The position numbers and the translations under genes were made by a program. Positions 24,808 to 33,608 of a DNA stretch of 64,000 nt are shown one piece after another. This DNA is from Hyalangium versicolor (GTDB lineage Bacteria > Myxococcota > Myxococcia > Myxococcales > Myxococcaceae): contig NZ_JAHXBF010000046.1 of the NCBI RefSeq assembly GCF_020103695.1, forward strand, positions 1 through 64,000. The letters run 5' to 3'. The notes under the pieces were generated by a model. That model was given only the letters and a program-made list of their open reading frames with translations. It was not told the origin of the DNA and made no database searches. The stretch's first letter is position 1. The number at the start of each line of letters is the position of its first letter.

Positions 24808-25923
24808 ATGGCCAGGGCCGCGGTCGTGGGCATGCTCCTCGTCGCGACTCTGGCCTCGCGCCCAGCACAGGCTCAGAGCCAGCCTGCATCCTCGTGGGTC
24901 TCGCGGCTCCACACGCTCGTCGATGAGGCCGCGAGAGACTTCGAGGGCGAACTCTCGCTCTATGTCCTCGATGTCGAGTCCGGTGACTCCTACGCGTACG
25001 ACGCCGACACGCCGACCTATCTCTCGTCCGCCATCAAGATCGCCGTGATGCTCGAGGTGCTGCATCAAGTGGATCAACACCAGCTCTCCTGGGACGAAGA
25101 GCTCGAGTTCAGCGCGGACGACATTCGAGATGGGATGCACCGGCTCGGGTCGACCCGGCCTGGCGCGCGGCTCTCCATCGCGAAGCTCCTCGAATACATG
25201 ATGGGGGACAGCGACAACGCCGCCGCGGATCTCCTCATCCACCGCGTGGGCCTGGAGAACGTGGAGGCGCAGCTCGCCGCCCGCGGAATCCACACGGGCC
25301 CCCTGTCATCGCTCCTGGAAGAGCGCCGCGGCATCTACGCCAGGCTGGACCCGAGGGCGCGAGAGCTCTCCCCCGAGCAGATCCGCTCGCTGGGCCAGCG
25401 TGACTCGCTGGGCGCCCGTGCTCGGCTCCTCTCAGAGTTGTTGGGGCATGCACCCGCGTGGACAGGGCAGCAGCTCGATCTCGCCTTCGGGGCCTACTAC
25501 GCCGAACACGTGAACTCCGCCTCCATGCGCGAGATGGGACAGCTGCTCGCCCAGGTGGCTCGCTGTGAAGGGCTGAGCGCGGAGAGCTGCGCGCGAGCAC
25601 GGACCCTCATGCGCGGGTGTCACACCGGCCGCGGGCGGATCGCCGCCGGGCTCCCCGAGACAGCGATCTGGGCTCACAAGACTGGAACGCAGCACCGGCG
25701 TGCCTGCGACATGGGCCTTCTGTACCTGCAACCGGACCATCCCATCGTCGTGGCCGCGTGCACCCGGAACTTCTGGCACGTCTCGGAGGCAGAGCGGCTA
25801 TTTGCCCGCCTGGGACGTATCGTCGCGTCCATGATAGAGCTACCGACCGGTCGGAAATCAGCAGCCCGACCCGCGTGTTCGGGCGCCACATGCAGCCGCC
25901 AGAATTCGACCGATGACCTCTGA
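24808..25923 (+). CDS. Class A beta-lactamase-fold serine hydrolase
   Basis: A 371-residue exported protein (signal peptide ending RPAQAQS). It carries the class A landmarks SSAIKI (S-x-x-K nucleophile and base), GDSDNAAAD (SDN loop) and AHKTGTQ (KTG). The omega-loop motif ExxLN with the deacylating Glu is not seen; the place where it is expected reads IYARLDP. It may therefore be a slow or non-hydrolysing penicillin-binding enzyme or DD-peptidase rather than a true beta-lactamase. The C-terminus extends about 30 residues past the fold and has a Cys pair (PACSGATCS). Resistance cannot be inferred. Confidence 0.85.
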   Translation: MARAAVVGMLLVATLASRPAQAQSQPASSWVSRLHTLVDEAARDFEGELSLYVLDVESGDSYAYDADTPTYLSSAIKIAVMLEVLHQVDQHQLSWDEELEFSADDIRDGMHRLGSTRPGARLSIAKLLEYMMGDSDNAAADLLIHRVGLENVEAQLAARGIHTGPLSSLLEERRGIYARLDPRARELSPEQIRSLGQRDSLGARARLLSELLGHAPAWTGQQLDLAFGAYYAEHVNSASMREMGQLLAQVARCEGLSAESCARARTLMRGCHTGRGRIAAGLPETAIWAHKTGTQHRRACDMGLLYLQPDHPIVVAACTRNFWHVSEAERLFARLGRIVASMIELPTGRKSAARPACSGATCSRQNSTDDL

Positions 25924-26107
25924 CGACAGTAAATTTTGGAGCAATCTGCCCAAAGGGGCATGGTCTCCAGGCCTAATCTTTTGTTAGGCGGTCTAAAAAT
26001 ACCGTTATTAACGCTTCCGACAGTGGAATTTAAATTAACGCAGTGTGCGGTATGTTTTTCCGGTTGCGCGGGAATAGCGGAATAAGTAGATTGTTTTTGG
26101 GAGTGCC
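25924..26107. other. AT-rich intergenic island with a hairpin
   Basis: About 180 bases of conspicuously low GC. A GCCTAA (25971-25976) / TTAGGC (25984-25989) hairpin with a T-rich loop could terminate the upstream gene. A T/A-rich stretch before 26108 could hold the next promoter. Composition this different from the flanks may mark a transferred or regulatory segment. Confidence 0.55.
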
Positions 26108-26467
26108 GTGAGAGACCTGGCCCGTAGAACATACACAGCGCTGACGTTGGTAGTCGTCCTGGCGCTGAGCGCTCTGCCGTGGCGGCCTGTCATGGGCGCA
26201 TGCGCGGTGCCGGTCACTCCGCCTTCGGAAACGTCGGAACACCAGCATGAGGGTCGCTCCGACGAGCAGACGGAGTCGCCCAGCAGCCTCAAGGCCTGTT
26301 TCGCCCGGCGTCTCGGAAGAAGTGGGTTCCCCACGAACGCATGGCTGGTGCTCCGTGTCCCGCGTTCGAGCGCACCGCGATTCCACGACCCGGTGATCGA
26401 GCATGAGGATCCGCGCCGCGCGTTGATCCCGCTCCGCATCGATCCTCCTCCAGACGGCCTCGTCTGA
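26108..26467 (+). CDS. Small exported hypothetical protein
   Basis: A 119-residue frame starting at GTG with GGGAG four bases upstream. It has a convincing signal peptide (YTALTLVVVLALSALPW, cut near VMG-AC) followed by a short Pro/Glu/His-rich segment (SETSEHQHEGRSDEQ) and an Arg/Pro-rich C-terminus. No domain is recognised. It lies between an AT-rich island and the carbonic anhydrase operon. It could be spurious beyond the signal region. Confidence 0.5.
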   Translation: MRDLARRTYTALTLVVVLALSALPWRPVMGACAVPVTPPSETSEHQHEGRSDEQTESPSSLKACFARRLGRSGFPTNAWLVLRVPRSSAPRFHDPVIEHEDPRRALIPLRIDPPPDGLV

Positions 26468-26654
26468 GAACCGCCCTGTCCAGGGCCTGATCTCCGAGTG
26501 TCGTGCGGGCGCACGGGGTACGCGTGCGTCCTCACTGGTTCCCTTTTCCCTTCCAGTTCCCACTTTTTTCAACCGGGTGCCCGGATCTCCTCCGGCCTGC
26601 GTGCTCGCACGGGGCCGACGACGGGAGAGCCGTGCCCAACGAGAGACATTTGCC

Positions 26655-27320
26655 ATGCAGAAGCTGATCGAGGGTCTTCACCGCTTCCAGTCCGAAGTCT
26701 TTGGCCCCCACCGCGAACTGTTCGCCAAGCTGGCCAAGGGCCAGAGCCCCGAGGTGATGTTCATCACCTGCTCGGACAGCCGCATCAATCCCGCCCTCAT
26801 TACCCAGACACGGCCGGGCGATCTGTTCGTCCTGCGCAACGCGGGCAACATCGTGCCGGCGTACTCGCAGGGCAGCCAGGGCGAGGCCGCCTCCATCGAG
26901 TTCGCCCTGGTGGGCCTGAAGGTCCAGCACATCGTCGTGTGCGGCCACTCCGGCTGCGGCGCGATGAAGGGGCTGCTGGATCCGAAGGCGCTGGAGCCCC
27001 TGCCCGTCATGAAGGAGTGGCTGAAGAACGCCCAGAACACCCAGCGGATCATGAAGGAGAACTACCAGCACCTCCACGGCGACGCGCTGGTCACCGCCAC
27101 CGCCGAGGAGAACGTCCTGGTGCAGTTGGAGAACCTGCGCACGCACCCCGCGGTCCGCGAGCGCCTGGACAACCGCACCCTCACGCTGCACGGCTGGGTC
27201 TACAAGCTCGAGACGGGACAGGTGTTCAACTACGAGCCGGTCAGCGGGCAGTTCGTGCCCCTGGTCGCGCAGAAGCCTCAGGACGCCGAGTCTCGGACGC
27301 CGGAGCGCCTCGCGGGCTAA
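26655..27320 (+). CDS. Beta-class carbonic anhydrase
   Basis: A 221-residue zinc enzyme that interconverts CO2 and bicarbonate. Zinc ligands are visible as Cys in MFITCSDSRINP, together with His and Cys in VVCGHSGCGAMKG. The Asp-Arg dyad is in CSDSR. The N-terminal helix HRFQSEVFGPHRELFAKL is typical of the plant/E. coli-type clade. An ATG at 26655 begins MQKLIEGLHRF; the upstream in-frame extension has no coding character. It lies 57 bases before a SulP transporter gene, so the pair probably supplies bicarbonate to the cell. Confidence 0.95.
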   Translation: MQKLIEGLHRFQSEVFGPHRELFAKLAKGQSPEVMFITCSDSRINPALITQTRPGDLFVLRNAGNIVPAYSQGSQGEAASIEFALVGLKVQHIVVCGHSGCGAMKGLLDPKALEPLPVMKEWLKNAQNTQRIMKENYQHLHGDALVTATAEENVLVQLENLRTHPAVRERLDNRTLTLHGWVYKLETGQVFNYEPVSGQFVPLVAQKPQDAESRTPERLAG

Positions 27321-27377
27321 CGGCCGTTCCTCGGCCGGAACTTCTTTCCTCTTCCTTTCCTCACCCATCCCACATTC

Positions 27378-28901
27378 ATGAATACCGCTTCTCCTGAAGT
27401 GAACTCCTCGGGGGCGGAGCTCTCTCCGCTCAAGAACCTCGCGTTCGATGTCCCGGCCGGCCTGGTCGTGTTCCTCGTGGCACTACCGCTGTGTCTGGGC
27501 ATCGCCCTGGCCTCGGGGGCACCGCTGCTCAGCGGCCTGGTGGCGGGCATCATCGGCGGATTGATCATTCCCCTGATCAGCCGCTCTCCCCTATCGGTGT
27601 GCGGACCCGCCGCGGGCCTGGCCACGATCGTGCTCGCCGGCATCACGAAGGTGGGCTCCTTCCAGGCCTTCGCCGTGGCCGTGGTGATTGCTGGCGTGCT
27701 GCAGCTCCTGCTGGGGATCTCCAAGGCGGGACGGCTCGTGTCGTTCATGCCCTCCAGCGTCATCAAGGGCATGCTCGCGGCCATCGGCGTGCTGCTCATC
27801 CTCAAGCAGTTGCCGCATGCGCTGGGGCTCCACGGGGGCAAGCTGGCGCTGCCCGAGGGAGGGCTGGCGGGCGTCGAGAAGGGAGCGCTGCTTCTCGGCG
27901 TGCTGTCGCTGGCGCTGCTGGTGGGATGGGAGAAGTTCCGGCCGAAGCGCCTGGCCCTGGTTCCGGGCGCTCTGGTGGTGGTGGTGGTCGCCACGCTGCT
28001 CAATGAGCTGTTCCTGCGCGTGGCCCCCGGGCTGGCACTCGGGCAGAGCTTCCTGGTGACCATCCCGCTGGATGGCCCGTCGAGCCTGCTGGCGCAGCTG
28101 AGCGCTCCGGACTGGAGCGTGATCCGCAACCCGGACGTCTGGGTCCTGGCCCTGACGCTGGGCGTGGTGGCCAGCCTGGAGACGCTGCTGTCGCTGGAAG
28201 CCGTGGACCGCCTGGACCCGTACCACCGCCGCACTCCGCTCAACCGGGAGCTGGTGGCCCAGGGCCTGGGCAACACCGTGTCCGGTCTGCTGGGCGGACT
28301 GCCCGTCACCTCGGTCATCGTGCGCAGCAGCGCCAACATCCACGCGGGAGGCCGGACGCAGGCCTCCACCATGGTGCATGGCGCCCTGCTGCTGGGCGCG
28401 GTGCTGCTGGCCTCGGGGTTGCTCAACCGCATCCCCCTGGCCAGCCTCGCCGCCATCCTGCTGGCGACGGGCTACAAGCTGGCCAAGCCCGCCCTCTTCC
28501 GCGAGATGCAGAAGCTGGGGGTCTCGCAGCTCGGTCCCTTCGTGGCCACCCTGGGCGCCATCCTGGTGACGGACCTGCTGCGCGGCATCTTCGTGGGCGT
28601 CATCGTCAGCGTGGTCTTCGCCCTGCGCAACGCGATGCGCACGCCCTACACCCTGGAGCGGCAGGGCGAGCAGTTCGTCATCAAGCTCAAGAAGGACGTG
28701 TACTTCTTCAACAAGGCCTCGCTGCAGGAGGCTCTGGAGGGCATCCCCGAAGGTGCCCGCGTCGTGGTGGATGGTTCGCGTTCGGACTTCATCGACCATG
28801 ACATCGTCGAGGTACTCGGCAGCTTCAGTGGCACGGCCTCGCGGCGGAACATCCAGCTCGAGGTCCGCGAGGTGGGGCGCACTCCCGCCATCGCGACCTG
28901 A
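27378..28901 (+). CDS. SulP-family anion (probable bicarbonate) transporter
   Basis: A 507-residue membrane protein with 10-12 spans, such as VVFLVALPLCLGIALASG, LVAGIIGGLIIPLIS and FAVAVVIAGVLQLLLGI. SulP signatures are visible (SVCGPAAGLATIVL, GLLGGLPVTSVIVRSSANI). The cytoplasmic C-terminus (FVIKLKKDVYFFNKASLQEAL ... VVVDGSRSDFIDHDIVEVL) is a STAS-like domain. Position directly after a beta-carbonic anhydrase gene suggests that the substrate is bicarbonate, as in other SulP-carbonic anhydrase operons, rather than sulfate. A strong hairpin ends the unit. Confidence 0.92.
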   Translation: MNTASPEVNSSGAELSPLKNLAFDVPAGLVVFLVALPLCLGIALASGAPLLSGLVAGIIGGLIIPLISRSPLSVCGPAAGLATIVLAGITKVGSFQAFAVAVVIAGVLQLLLGISKAGRLVSFMPSSVIKGMLAAIGVLLILKQLPHALGLHGGKLALPEGGLAGVEKGALLLGVLSLALLVGWEKFRPKRLALVPGALVVVVVATLLNELFLRVAPGLALGQSFLVTIPLDGPSSLLAQLSAPDWSVIRNPDVWVLALTLGVVASLETLLSLEAVDRLDPYHRRTPLNRELVAQGLGNTVSGLLGGLPVTSVIVRSSANIHAGGRTQASTMVHGALLLGAVLLASGLLNRIPLASLAAILLATGYKLAKPALFREMQKLGVSQLGPFVATLGAILVTDLLRGIFVGVIVSVVFALRNAMRTPYTLERQGEQFVIKLKKDVYFFNKASLQEALEGIPEGARVVVDGSRSDFIDHDIVEVLGSFSGTASRRNIQLEVREVGRTPAIAT

Positions 28902-28907
28902 GTCACG

Positions 28908-28943
28908 CTCGGGGCGGGTGTCCTGTACGACACCTGCCCCGAG
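28908..28943 (+). terminator. Long hairpin after the carbonic anhydrase-SulP operon
   Basis: A 15-bp stem (28908-28922 with 28929-28943, one G-T pair) and the 6-base loop CTGTAC start seven bases after the transporter stop. There is no T tract, but the stem is extremely stable. Confidence 0.75.
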
Positions 28944-29074
28944 GTGCATCCGGCCTGGAAATCCGGCCGAAAATATCCCCGCAACCAACCTGCTCCCGCT
29001 GGGTTTGAGCGGACGTGAGCGCACGGCAATGGCGCTCGGTCGGTTCTCAACCCGGAATTTCGAAGGAGCAGGTC

Positions 29075-30214
29075 ATGATGCGGATGAGCAAGTCGATGAT
29101 GCTGGGCGCGGCGCTGGTGCTGGGCGCTTGTGGTGGCAAGGACTCGGTGGATGACGCCGAGTACGTGGAGGCCACCCCGGATCTGTCCGGCACCGCGCTG
29201 GAGATCAACGGTGAGGCGGCCGCCGAGGAAGGCGCCGCGATGATCGTCGACGGCTTCGGCGTCAACCAGGGCGAGCTCAACGGCCAGGGCCCGGAGTTTC
29301 TCGAGAACGCGCGCCTGGAGGTCCAGGCGCTCAACTCCGCGATCAAGGAGGCCATCACCCCCATGGTGGAGCTGGTGAACAAGGGCGCCGCGGAGGCCAG
29401 GCCGGGCGACGTGCTGGTGTACGGCCCGTCCGACCGCGCCAATGCGACCTTCACGTTCACCATCAAGAAGGTGACGCCGCAGCGCTTCGTCTGGAAGCTG
29501 GAGGCGCGGCCGCTGGGCAGTACGGATGGCTCGGCCAACAAGCTCGTCGCGGCGGGAGGGGTGACCAAGGGCGTGGTGGCGCACCGTGGCCGCGGCACCC
29601 TGGCCATCAACCTGGACAACCTCAAGGCCGTGTCCACGCCGGGCGCCGTCACCGGCCAGGGCAAGCTGATGGCCTCGTTCGCTCACACCGTGGGCGATGA
29701 CAAGACGCTGGCCTACCGCTTGAGCAACTTCACGCCCAACCCGGCCAACCACGAGCCCGTCACCGGCGCCTTCGTGGGCCACCGCCGCCAGCCCTCCGGG
29801 GCCACCCGCGTGCGCGTGCTCGGCAAGTACAACCTGGAGGGCACCTCCAGCGCCGCCAAGGAGAACGTGATCGCGGCCGTCCGGTGGATCCCCGGCCTCG
29901 GTGGGCGCGCGGACATCATCGCCAGCGGCGGGGACATCGCCGAGGGCAGGTTCTACATCGGCAGCGCGTGCTGGGACCGCCAGGAGGTCGAGAAGTTCCG
30001 CATCCTCCGCCTGTGCACCAAGGCCCAGCTTCAGACTCCGGCCAGCTGCGAAGTCGTCGCGGGCTCGGTCGTCGGAATGCGTGAGGCCTGCCCGGGCACG
30101 GAGCTCGCCGGCGAAATCAGCCCGCCGTCCGATGACCCGAGCGACATCTCCCAGGAGCCGGACGCCCCGGCCGACCCGGAGCCCGTGCCCGGCGATGTGA
30201 CGGCTGAACTGTAG
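29075..30214 (+). CDS. Lipoprotein of unknown function
   Basis: A 379-residue lipoprotein (signal MMRMSKSMMLGAALVLGAC). The mature part contains an acidic N-terminal region, a long helix (ENARLEVQALNSAIKEAITPM) and a beta-rich domain with strands ATFTFTIKKVTPQRFVWKLEA and GRGTLAINLDNLKAV. Paired cysteines occur near the C-terminus (SACWDRQ, LRLCTKA, ASCEVV, EACPG), before a Pro/Asp-rich tail. I do not recognise a family. GAAGGAG precedes the ATG. A strong terminator hairpin follows. Confidence 0.85.
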   Translation: MMRMSKSMMLGAALVLGACGGKDSVDDAEYVEATPDLSGTALEINGEAAAEEGAAMIVDGFGVNQGELNGQGPEFLENARLEVQALNSAIKEAITPMVELVNKGAAEARPGDVLVYGPSDRANATFTFTIKKVTPQRFVWKLEARPLGSTDGSANKLVAAGGVTKGVVAHRGRGTLAINLDNLKAVSTPGAVTGQGKLMASFAHTVGDDKTLAYRLSNFTPNPANHEPVTGAFVGHRRQPSGATRVRVLGKYNLEGTSSAAKENVIAAVRWIPGLGGRADIIASGGDIAEGRFYIGSACWDRQEVEKFRILRLCTKAQLQTPASCEVVAGSVVGMREACPGTELAGEISPPSDDPSDISQEPDAPADPEPVPGDVTAEL

Positions 30215-30269
30215 AGGAACCCTCGGGGCAACCACCGGATACCTTGCCCCGTATTCCGGTGGGGGTGGA

Positions 30270-30300
30270 GGGGGCTGACGGGGGAGGTCCGTCAGCCCCC
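30270..30300. terminator. Perfect 12-bp terminator hairpin between convergent genes
   Basis: GGGGGCTGACGG (30270-30281) and CCGTCAGCCCCC (30289-30300) pair perfectly with a 7-base loop. On the plus strand TTCCGCTTTTC follows, giving a T-rich tail for the lipoprotein gene. It also lies 9 bases past the RidA-like stop on the minus strand. Confidence 0.85.
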
Positions 30301-30309
30301 TTCCGCTTT

Positions 30310-30705
30310 TCAAGCGGGTTCGTCGCAGACGGCGTCCGCCTCGATCTCCACGAGCATCGCCGGGTCGATGAGCCGGCTCACCTCCACCATGGACGTCGCC
30401 GGGAGGATGCTGCCGAAGAACTCGCCGTGCGCTCGCCCCACCTCCTCCCAGCGGGAGATGTCCGTCACGAACAGGCGGGTGCGCACCACGTCCTCCAGGC
30501 TGCCCCCGAGCTTCTCAATGGCCGTCTTCACATTGCGCAGCGCCTGGACAGCCTGGGCGTATGGGTCTCCGGCGCCGACGACCTTGCCCTCCGCGTCGGT
30601 GGCGGTGGTGCCGGTGACATAGATGAAGGGGCCGGCGCGCACGGCGCGCGAGTAGCCCACACGGGGCTCCCAAGGGGTGACCGTCGAGTAGCGGGTCCGC
30701 TTCAT
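30310..30705 (-). CDS. RidA/YjgF family protein
   Basis: A 131-residue protein of normal RidA length. Family landmarks are [21 protein letters not shown], then a [34 protein letters not shown] core, then [20 protein letters not shown]. RidA proteins hydrolyse reactive enamine/imine intermediates from pyridoxal-phosphate enzymes; the catalytic Arg usually in the V(K/R)(T/A)R region is present. The ATG at 30705 follows AGGAG at five bases. It is divergent from prfC. Confidence 0.92.
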   Translation of the reverse strand: MKRTRYSTVTPWEPRVGYSRAVRAGPFIYVTGTTATDAEGKVVGAGDPYAQAVQALRNVKTAIEKLGGSLEDVVRTRLFVTDISRWEEVGRAHGEFFGSILPATSMVEVSRLIDPAMLVEIEADAVCDEPA

Positions 30706-30823
30706 GGTTGCTCCTGGAGGAGAGGCGAGAGGCCCTGATTCGAGCCCTTGGAACCCGAGGGGGCAAGTCCGGCGCGATAACGCCGCGAAAAAACAGGCGC
30801 TCCGTGATAGTTGGGCTCCTGTT

Positions 30824-32449
30824 ATGGCATCCGAGCTCGAGCAGGAGGTCGCCCGGCGGCGCACCTTCGCGATCATTTCCCACCCCGACGCGGGTAAAAC
30901 GACCCTCACCGAGAAGCTGCTGCTCTACGGTGGCGCCATCCACCTGGCTGGCAGCGTGAAGGCCAAGCGGGCGCGGCGGCACGCCACCAGCGACTGGATG
31001 GAGCTGGAGAAGGAGCGCGGCATCTCCGTCACCTCGTCCGTGCTCCAGTTCGTCTACCGCGACCACGCGGTGAACCTGCTGGACACCCCGGGCCACCAGG
31101 ACTTCTCCGAGGACACCTACCGCACCCTGGCCGCAGCGGACGCCGCGGTGATGCTCATCGACGCCGCCAAGGGCGTGGAGCCGCAGACCAAGAAGCTCTT
31201 CAAGGTCTGTCGCATGCGCGGCATCCCCATCTTCACCTTCGTCAACAAGCTGGACCGCTACGGCCGCGCGCCGCTGGACCTGATGGACGAGCTGGAGCAG
31301 GTGCTCGGCATCCGCTCCTATCCGATGAACTGGCCCATCGGCATGGGGCCGGAGTTCCGGGGCGTGTATGACAGGCGCGCCAACGTGGTCCACGTGTTCA
31401 GCGCGGAGGGCAACCACGGTGAGAAGGAGGTGGCCGAGCGCTCGGTGCCCCTGGACTCACCGGAGCTCCACTCGGTGCTCAACGAGCGCGAGATGGCGCA
31501 GCTCAAGGAGGACATCGAGCTGCTGGACGTGGGCGGGGACGAGTTCACCCGCGAGAAGAGCGACGCGGGCCTGCTGACGCCCATGTTCTTCGGCTCGGCG
31601 ATGACCAACTTCGGCGTGCGGCCCTTCCTGGATGCCTTCCTGGATCTGGCTCCGGCCCCTACGTCCCGGCCGACGAAGGACGGGCCGCGGCAGCCCACCG
31701 CGCCGAAGTTCTCCGGCTTCATCTTCAAGATCCAGGCGAACATGGACCCGGCGCACCGCGACCGCATCGCGTTCCTGCGCGTGGTGTCCGGCCGCTACGT
31801 AAAGGGCATGAGCGCGCACCACTCGCGGCTGGGCAAGGAGGTGCGGCTGGCCAAGCCGAGCCAGTTCCTCGCCGCCGAGCGCACCGCCATCGAGGACGCG
31901 TGGCCCGGAGACGTCATCGGCCTGTTCGATCCAGGGCAGTACCGCATTGGAGACTCGCTGTCGGAGGACCAGGGCGTCGTCTTCGAGACCGTGCCGCGCT
32001 TCAGCCCCGAGTACTTCGCCGTGGTGCGCAGCAAGGACCCGCTGCGCCGCAAGCAGATGGAGAAGGGTCTGGAGCAGCTCTCGGAAGAGGGCACGGTGCA
32101 GATCTTCCAGCAGCTCCAGATGGGCATGAAGGACCCCATCGTGGGCGTGGTGGGCGCACTCCAGTTCGAAGTGCTCCAGTACCGGCTCGAGCACGAGTAC
32201 GGCGCGAAGATCGCCCTGGACCGGCTGCCCTTCAGCCACGCGCGCTGGGTGGTGGGCCCCAACTTCGATCCCAAGGCGTTCGACTGGGAGGGCAACCGGC
32301 AGACGGTGCAGGACCGCGACGGCCTGCCGCTGGTGCTCTTCCGCGATGACTGGGCGCTGCAGCACGCCGAGGAGAAGCACCCCGAGCTGAAGTTCCAGAA
32401 CGAGGCGCCCCAGCTCCACCAGATGGCCCCGGTCGCCACCGGGACCTGA
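30824..32449 (+). CDS. prfC: Peptide chain release factor 3 (RF3)
   Basis: A 541-residue translational GTPase that recycles RF1/RF2 from the ribosome. G1 is [15 protein letters not shown], the switch region is [14 protein letters not shown]3 is [14 protein letters not shown] and G4 is NKLDRYGR. The C-terminal region ([45 protein letters not shown]) is specific to RF3. Length is that of the E. coli protein plus a short tail. The ATG at 30824 begins [20 protein letters not shown]; an upstream in-frame ATG overlaps the RidA gene and is unlikely. Confidence 0.97.
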   Translation: MASELEQEVARRRTFAIISHPDAGKTTLTEKLLLYGGAIHLAGSVKAKRARRHATSDWMELEKERGISVTSSVLQFVYRDHAVNLLDTPGHQDFSEDTYRTLAAADAAVMLIDAAKGVEPQTKKLFKVCRMRGIPIFTFVNKLDRYGRAPLDLMDELEQVLGIRSYPMNWPIGMGPEFRGVYDRRANVVHVFSAEGNHGEKEVAERSVPLDSPELHSVLNEREMAQLKEDIELLDVGGDEFTREKSDAGLLTPMFFGSAMTNFGVRPFLDAFLDLAPAPTSRPTKDGPRQPTAPKFSGFIFKIQANMDPAHRDRIAFLRVVSGRYVKGMSAHHSRLGKEVRLAKPSQFLAAERTAIEDAWPGDVIGLFDPGQYRIGDSLSEDQGVVFETVPRFSPEYFAVVRSKDPLRRKQMEKGLEQLSEEGTVQIFQQLQMGMKDPIVGVVGALQFEVLQYRLEHEYGAKIALDRLPFSHARWVVGPNFDPKAFDWEGNRQTVQDRDGLPLVLFRDDWALQHAEEKHPELKFQNEAPQLHQMAPVATGT

Positions 32450-32494
32450 ACCCCTCCCGAACCCCACTCAGGACCTGCCAGGTAGGATGGGCCC

Positions 32495-32522
32495 AGGCCT
32501 TCCCTCTGACGAGGGCGGGCCT
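32495..32522 (+). terminator. Hairpin downstream of prfC
   Basis: AGGCC with CCCTC (32495-32506) pairs with GAGGG and GGCCT (32511-32522) around a TGAC loop and a small internal bulge. It lies about 45 bases past the prfC stop. Confidence 0.55.
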
Positions 32523-32576
32523 TCGTGCGTCTTTCGTGCTGGCCGGGGAGGACCCTACGGGTTAGATTGCTTCCGA

Positions 32577-32593
32577 CCTACCTGATAGGTAGG
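32577..32593 (+). promoter_or_regulatory. 17-bp inverted repeat upstream of a kinase gene
   Basis: CCTACCT-GAT-AGGTAGG is a perfect inverted repeat with 7-base arms, ending 18 bases before the kinase ATG at 32612 and abutting its GGAGG. It could be an operator or a hairpin that masks translation initiation. Confidence 0.5.
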
Positions 32594-32611
32594 GTAGCGG
32601 AGGCTTGGTAC

Positions 32612-33586
32612 ATGACGGATTACATGCCGCACCCGATTGCATTGGTCCCGGGAGAGAGAGTGGGGGACTGGATCATCCGCAGGAAGCTGGGGGCCGGAGC
32701 GTTCGGCGCCGTCTACCTGGTGGACTACGAGGGAGACCCCTTCGCCATCAAGTTCGCACTGCGCCGCATCCAGAGTGATGATCTGAACCAGACGGCGGCC
32801 CGGTTGAGGAAGGAGTTCGCCAGCCTCCTGCGGGTTCGCCACCCGAACGTCGTTCGCACCTATGGCTGTGGGCACTGGCCGCACCCGAAGACGGGCTACT
32901 CCTATGTCTTGATGGACTTCGTGGATGGGCTCACGCTCCATGAGTGGCGCCGGCGGTGCGTGCCCACGTTCCGGCAGATGTGCCAGCTCTTCTCCACGAT
33001 CGCGCTGGCGCTGGATGCGCTCGACCGCGAGCACGTGCGGCATCGGGACGTGAAGGGCTCGAACATCCTGGTGCGCTTCAGCGATGGAGAGCCGGTGCTG
33101 GTGGACTTCGGGTCCGCGAACTACCCGCACGCGGCCCGGATCACCGAGGGGCCCCTGCCGCCCGCCACGCCTCACTGCCGCTCGCCCGAGTCAATCCGGT
33201 TCCACCGGACGCACTACCGCGATCCGAATGCGTACTACGACTACCAGCTCACGGATGACCTCTACTCGCTGGGCGTGACGCTGTACGAGATGCTGGCCGG
33301 CCGCGCTCCGTTCTCGCTGGATCTGCCCCGGGAGCTCCTCAACATCGAGATCGAAGAGCGGGTGCCTCCCTCTCCGTCCACCGTGGATGAGCGCATCTCC
33401 GCGAGCCTCAGCCGGCTCGCCCTGCGGCTGCTCGAGAAGAGGCCCCAGGATCGGCACCAGACGGGGCAGTCCCTGCACGACGAGTTTCAGTCCATCATGC
33501 GGACCGAAAGCGCTCTGATGGAAGAGAAGGTCCTGGTCCGGCCGGTGGACCTCATCTCCCCCGAGGAGCCGGACGAAGAGGCGTGA
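32612..33586 (+). CDS. Hanks-type Ser/Thr protein kinase, cytoplasmic
   Basis: A 324-residue soluble kinase without a membrane segment. Visible motifs are the Gly loop LGAGAFGAVYLV, the catalytic Lys in FAIKFALR, HRDVKGSN, the metal-binding VDFGSAN, and SPESIRF as the APE-like element. The conserved Asp of subdomain IX lies in LTDDLYSLGVTLYEML. The C-terminal tail is short and acidic (ISPEEPDEEA). GGAGG lies upstream of the ATG. Such kinases are numerous in myxobacteria; the substrate is unknown. Confidence 0.93.
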   Translation: MTDYMPHPIALVPGERVGDWIIRRKLGAGAFGAVYLVDYEGDPFAIKFALRRIQSDDLNQTAARLRKEFASLLRVRHPNVVRTYGCGHWPHPKTGYSYVLMDFVDGLTLHEWRRRCVPTFRQMCQLFSTIALALDALDREHVRHRDVKGSNILVRFSDGEPVLVDFGSANYPHAARITEGPLPPATPHCRSPESIRFHRTHYRDPNAYYDYQLTDDLYSLGVTLYEMLAGRAPFSLDLPRELLNIEIEERVPPSPSTVDERISASLSRLALRLLEKRPQDRHQTGQSLHDEFQSIMRTESALMEEKVLVRPVDLISPEEPDEEA

Positions 33587-33608
33587 GCCCCGGAGCGAGG
33601 GGGCTCAC
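33583..33608. terminator. Shared hairpin containing both stop codons of convergent genes
   Basis: GTGAGCCCC (33583-33591) and GGGGCTCAC (33600-33608) form a perfect 9-bp stem with an 8-base loop. The TGA of the kinase gene and the stop of the convergent gene at 33605 lie inside the two arms, so one element can end both transcripts. Confidence 0.7.

Noticed and set aside
30704-30823. Extended N-terminus for RF3
   Set aside because: The extension overlaps the divergent RidA-like start region and has no homology to RF3; the ATG at 30824 gives the normal N-terminus.
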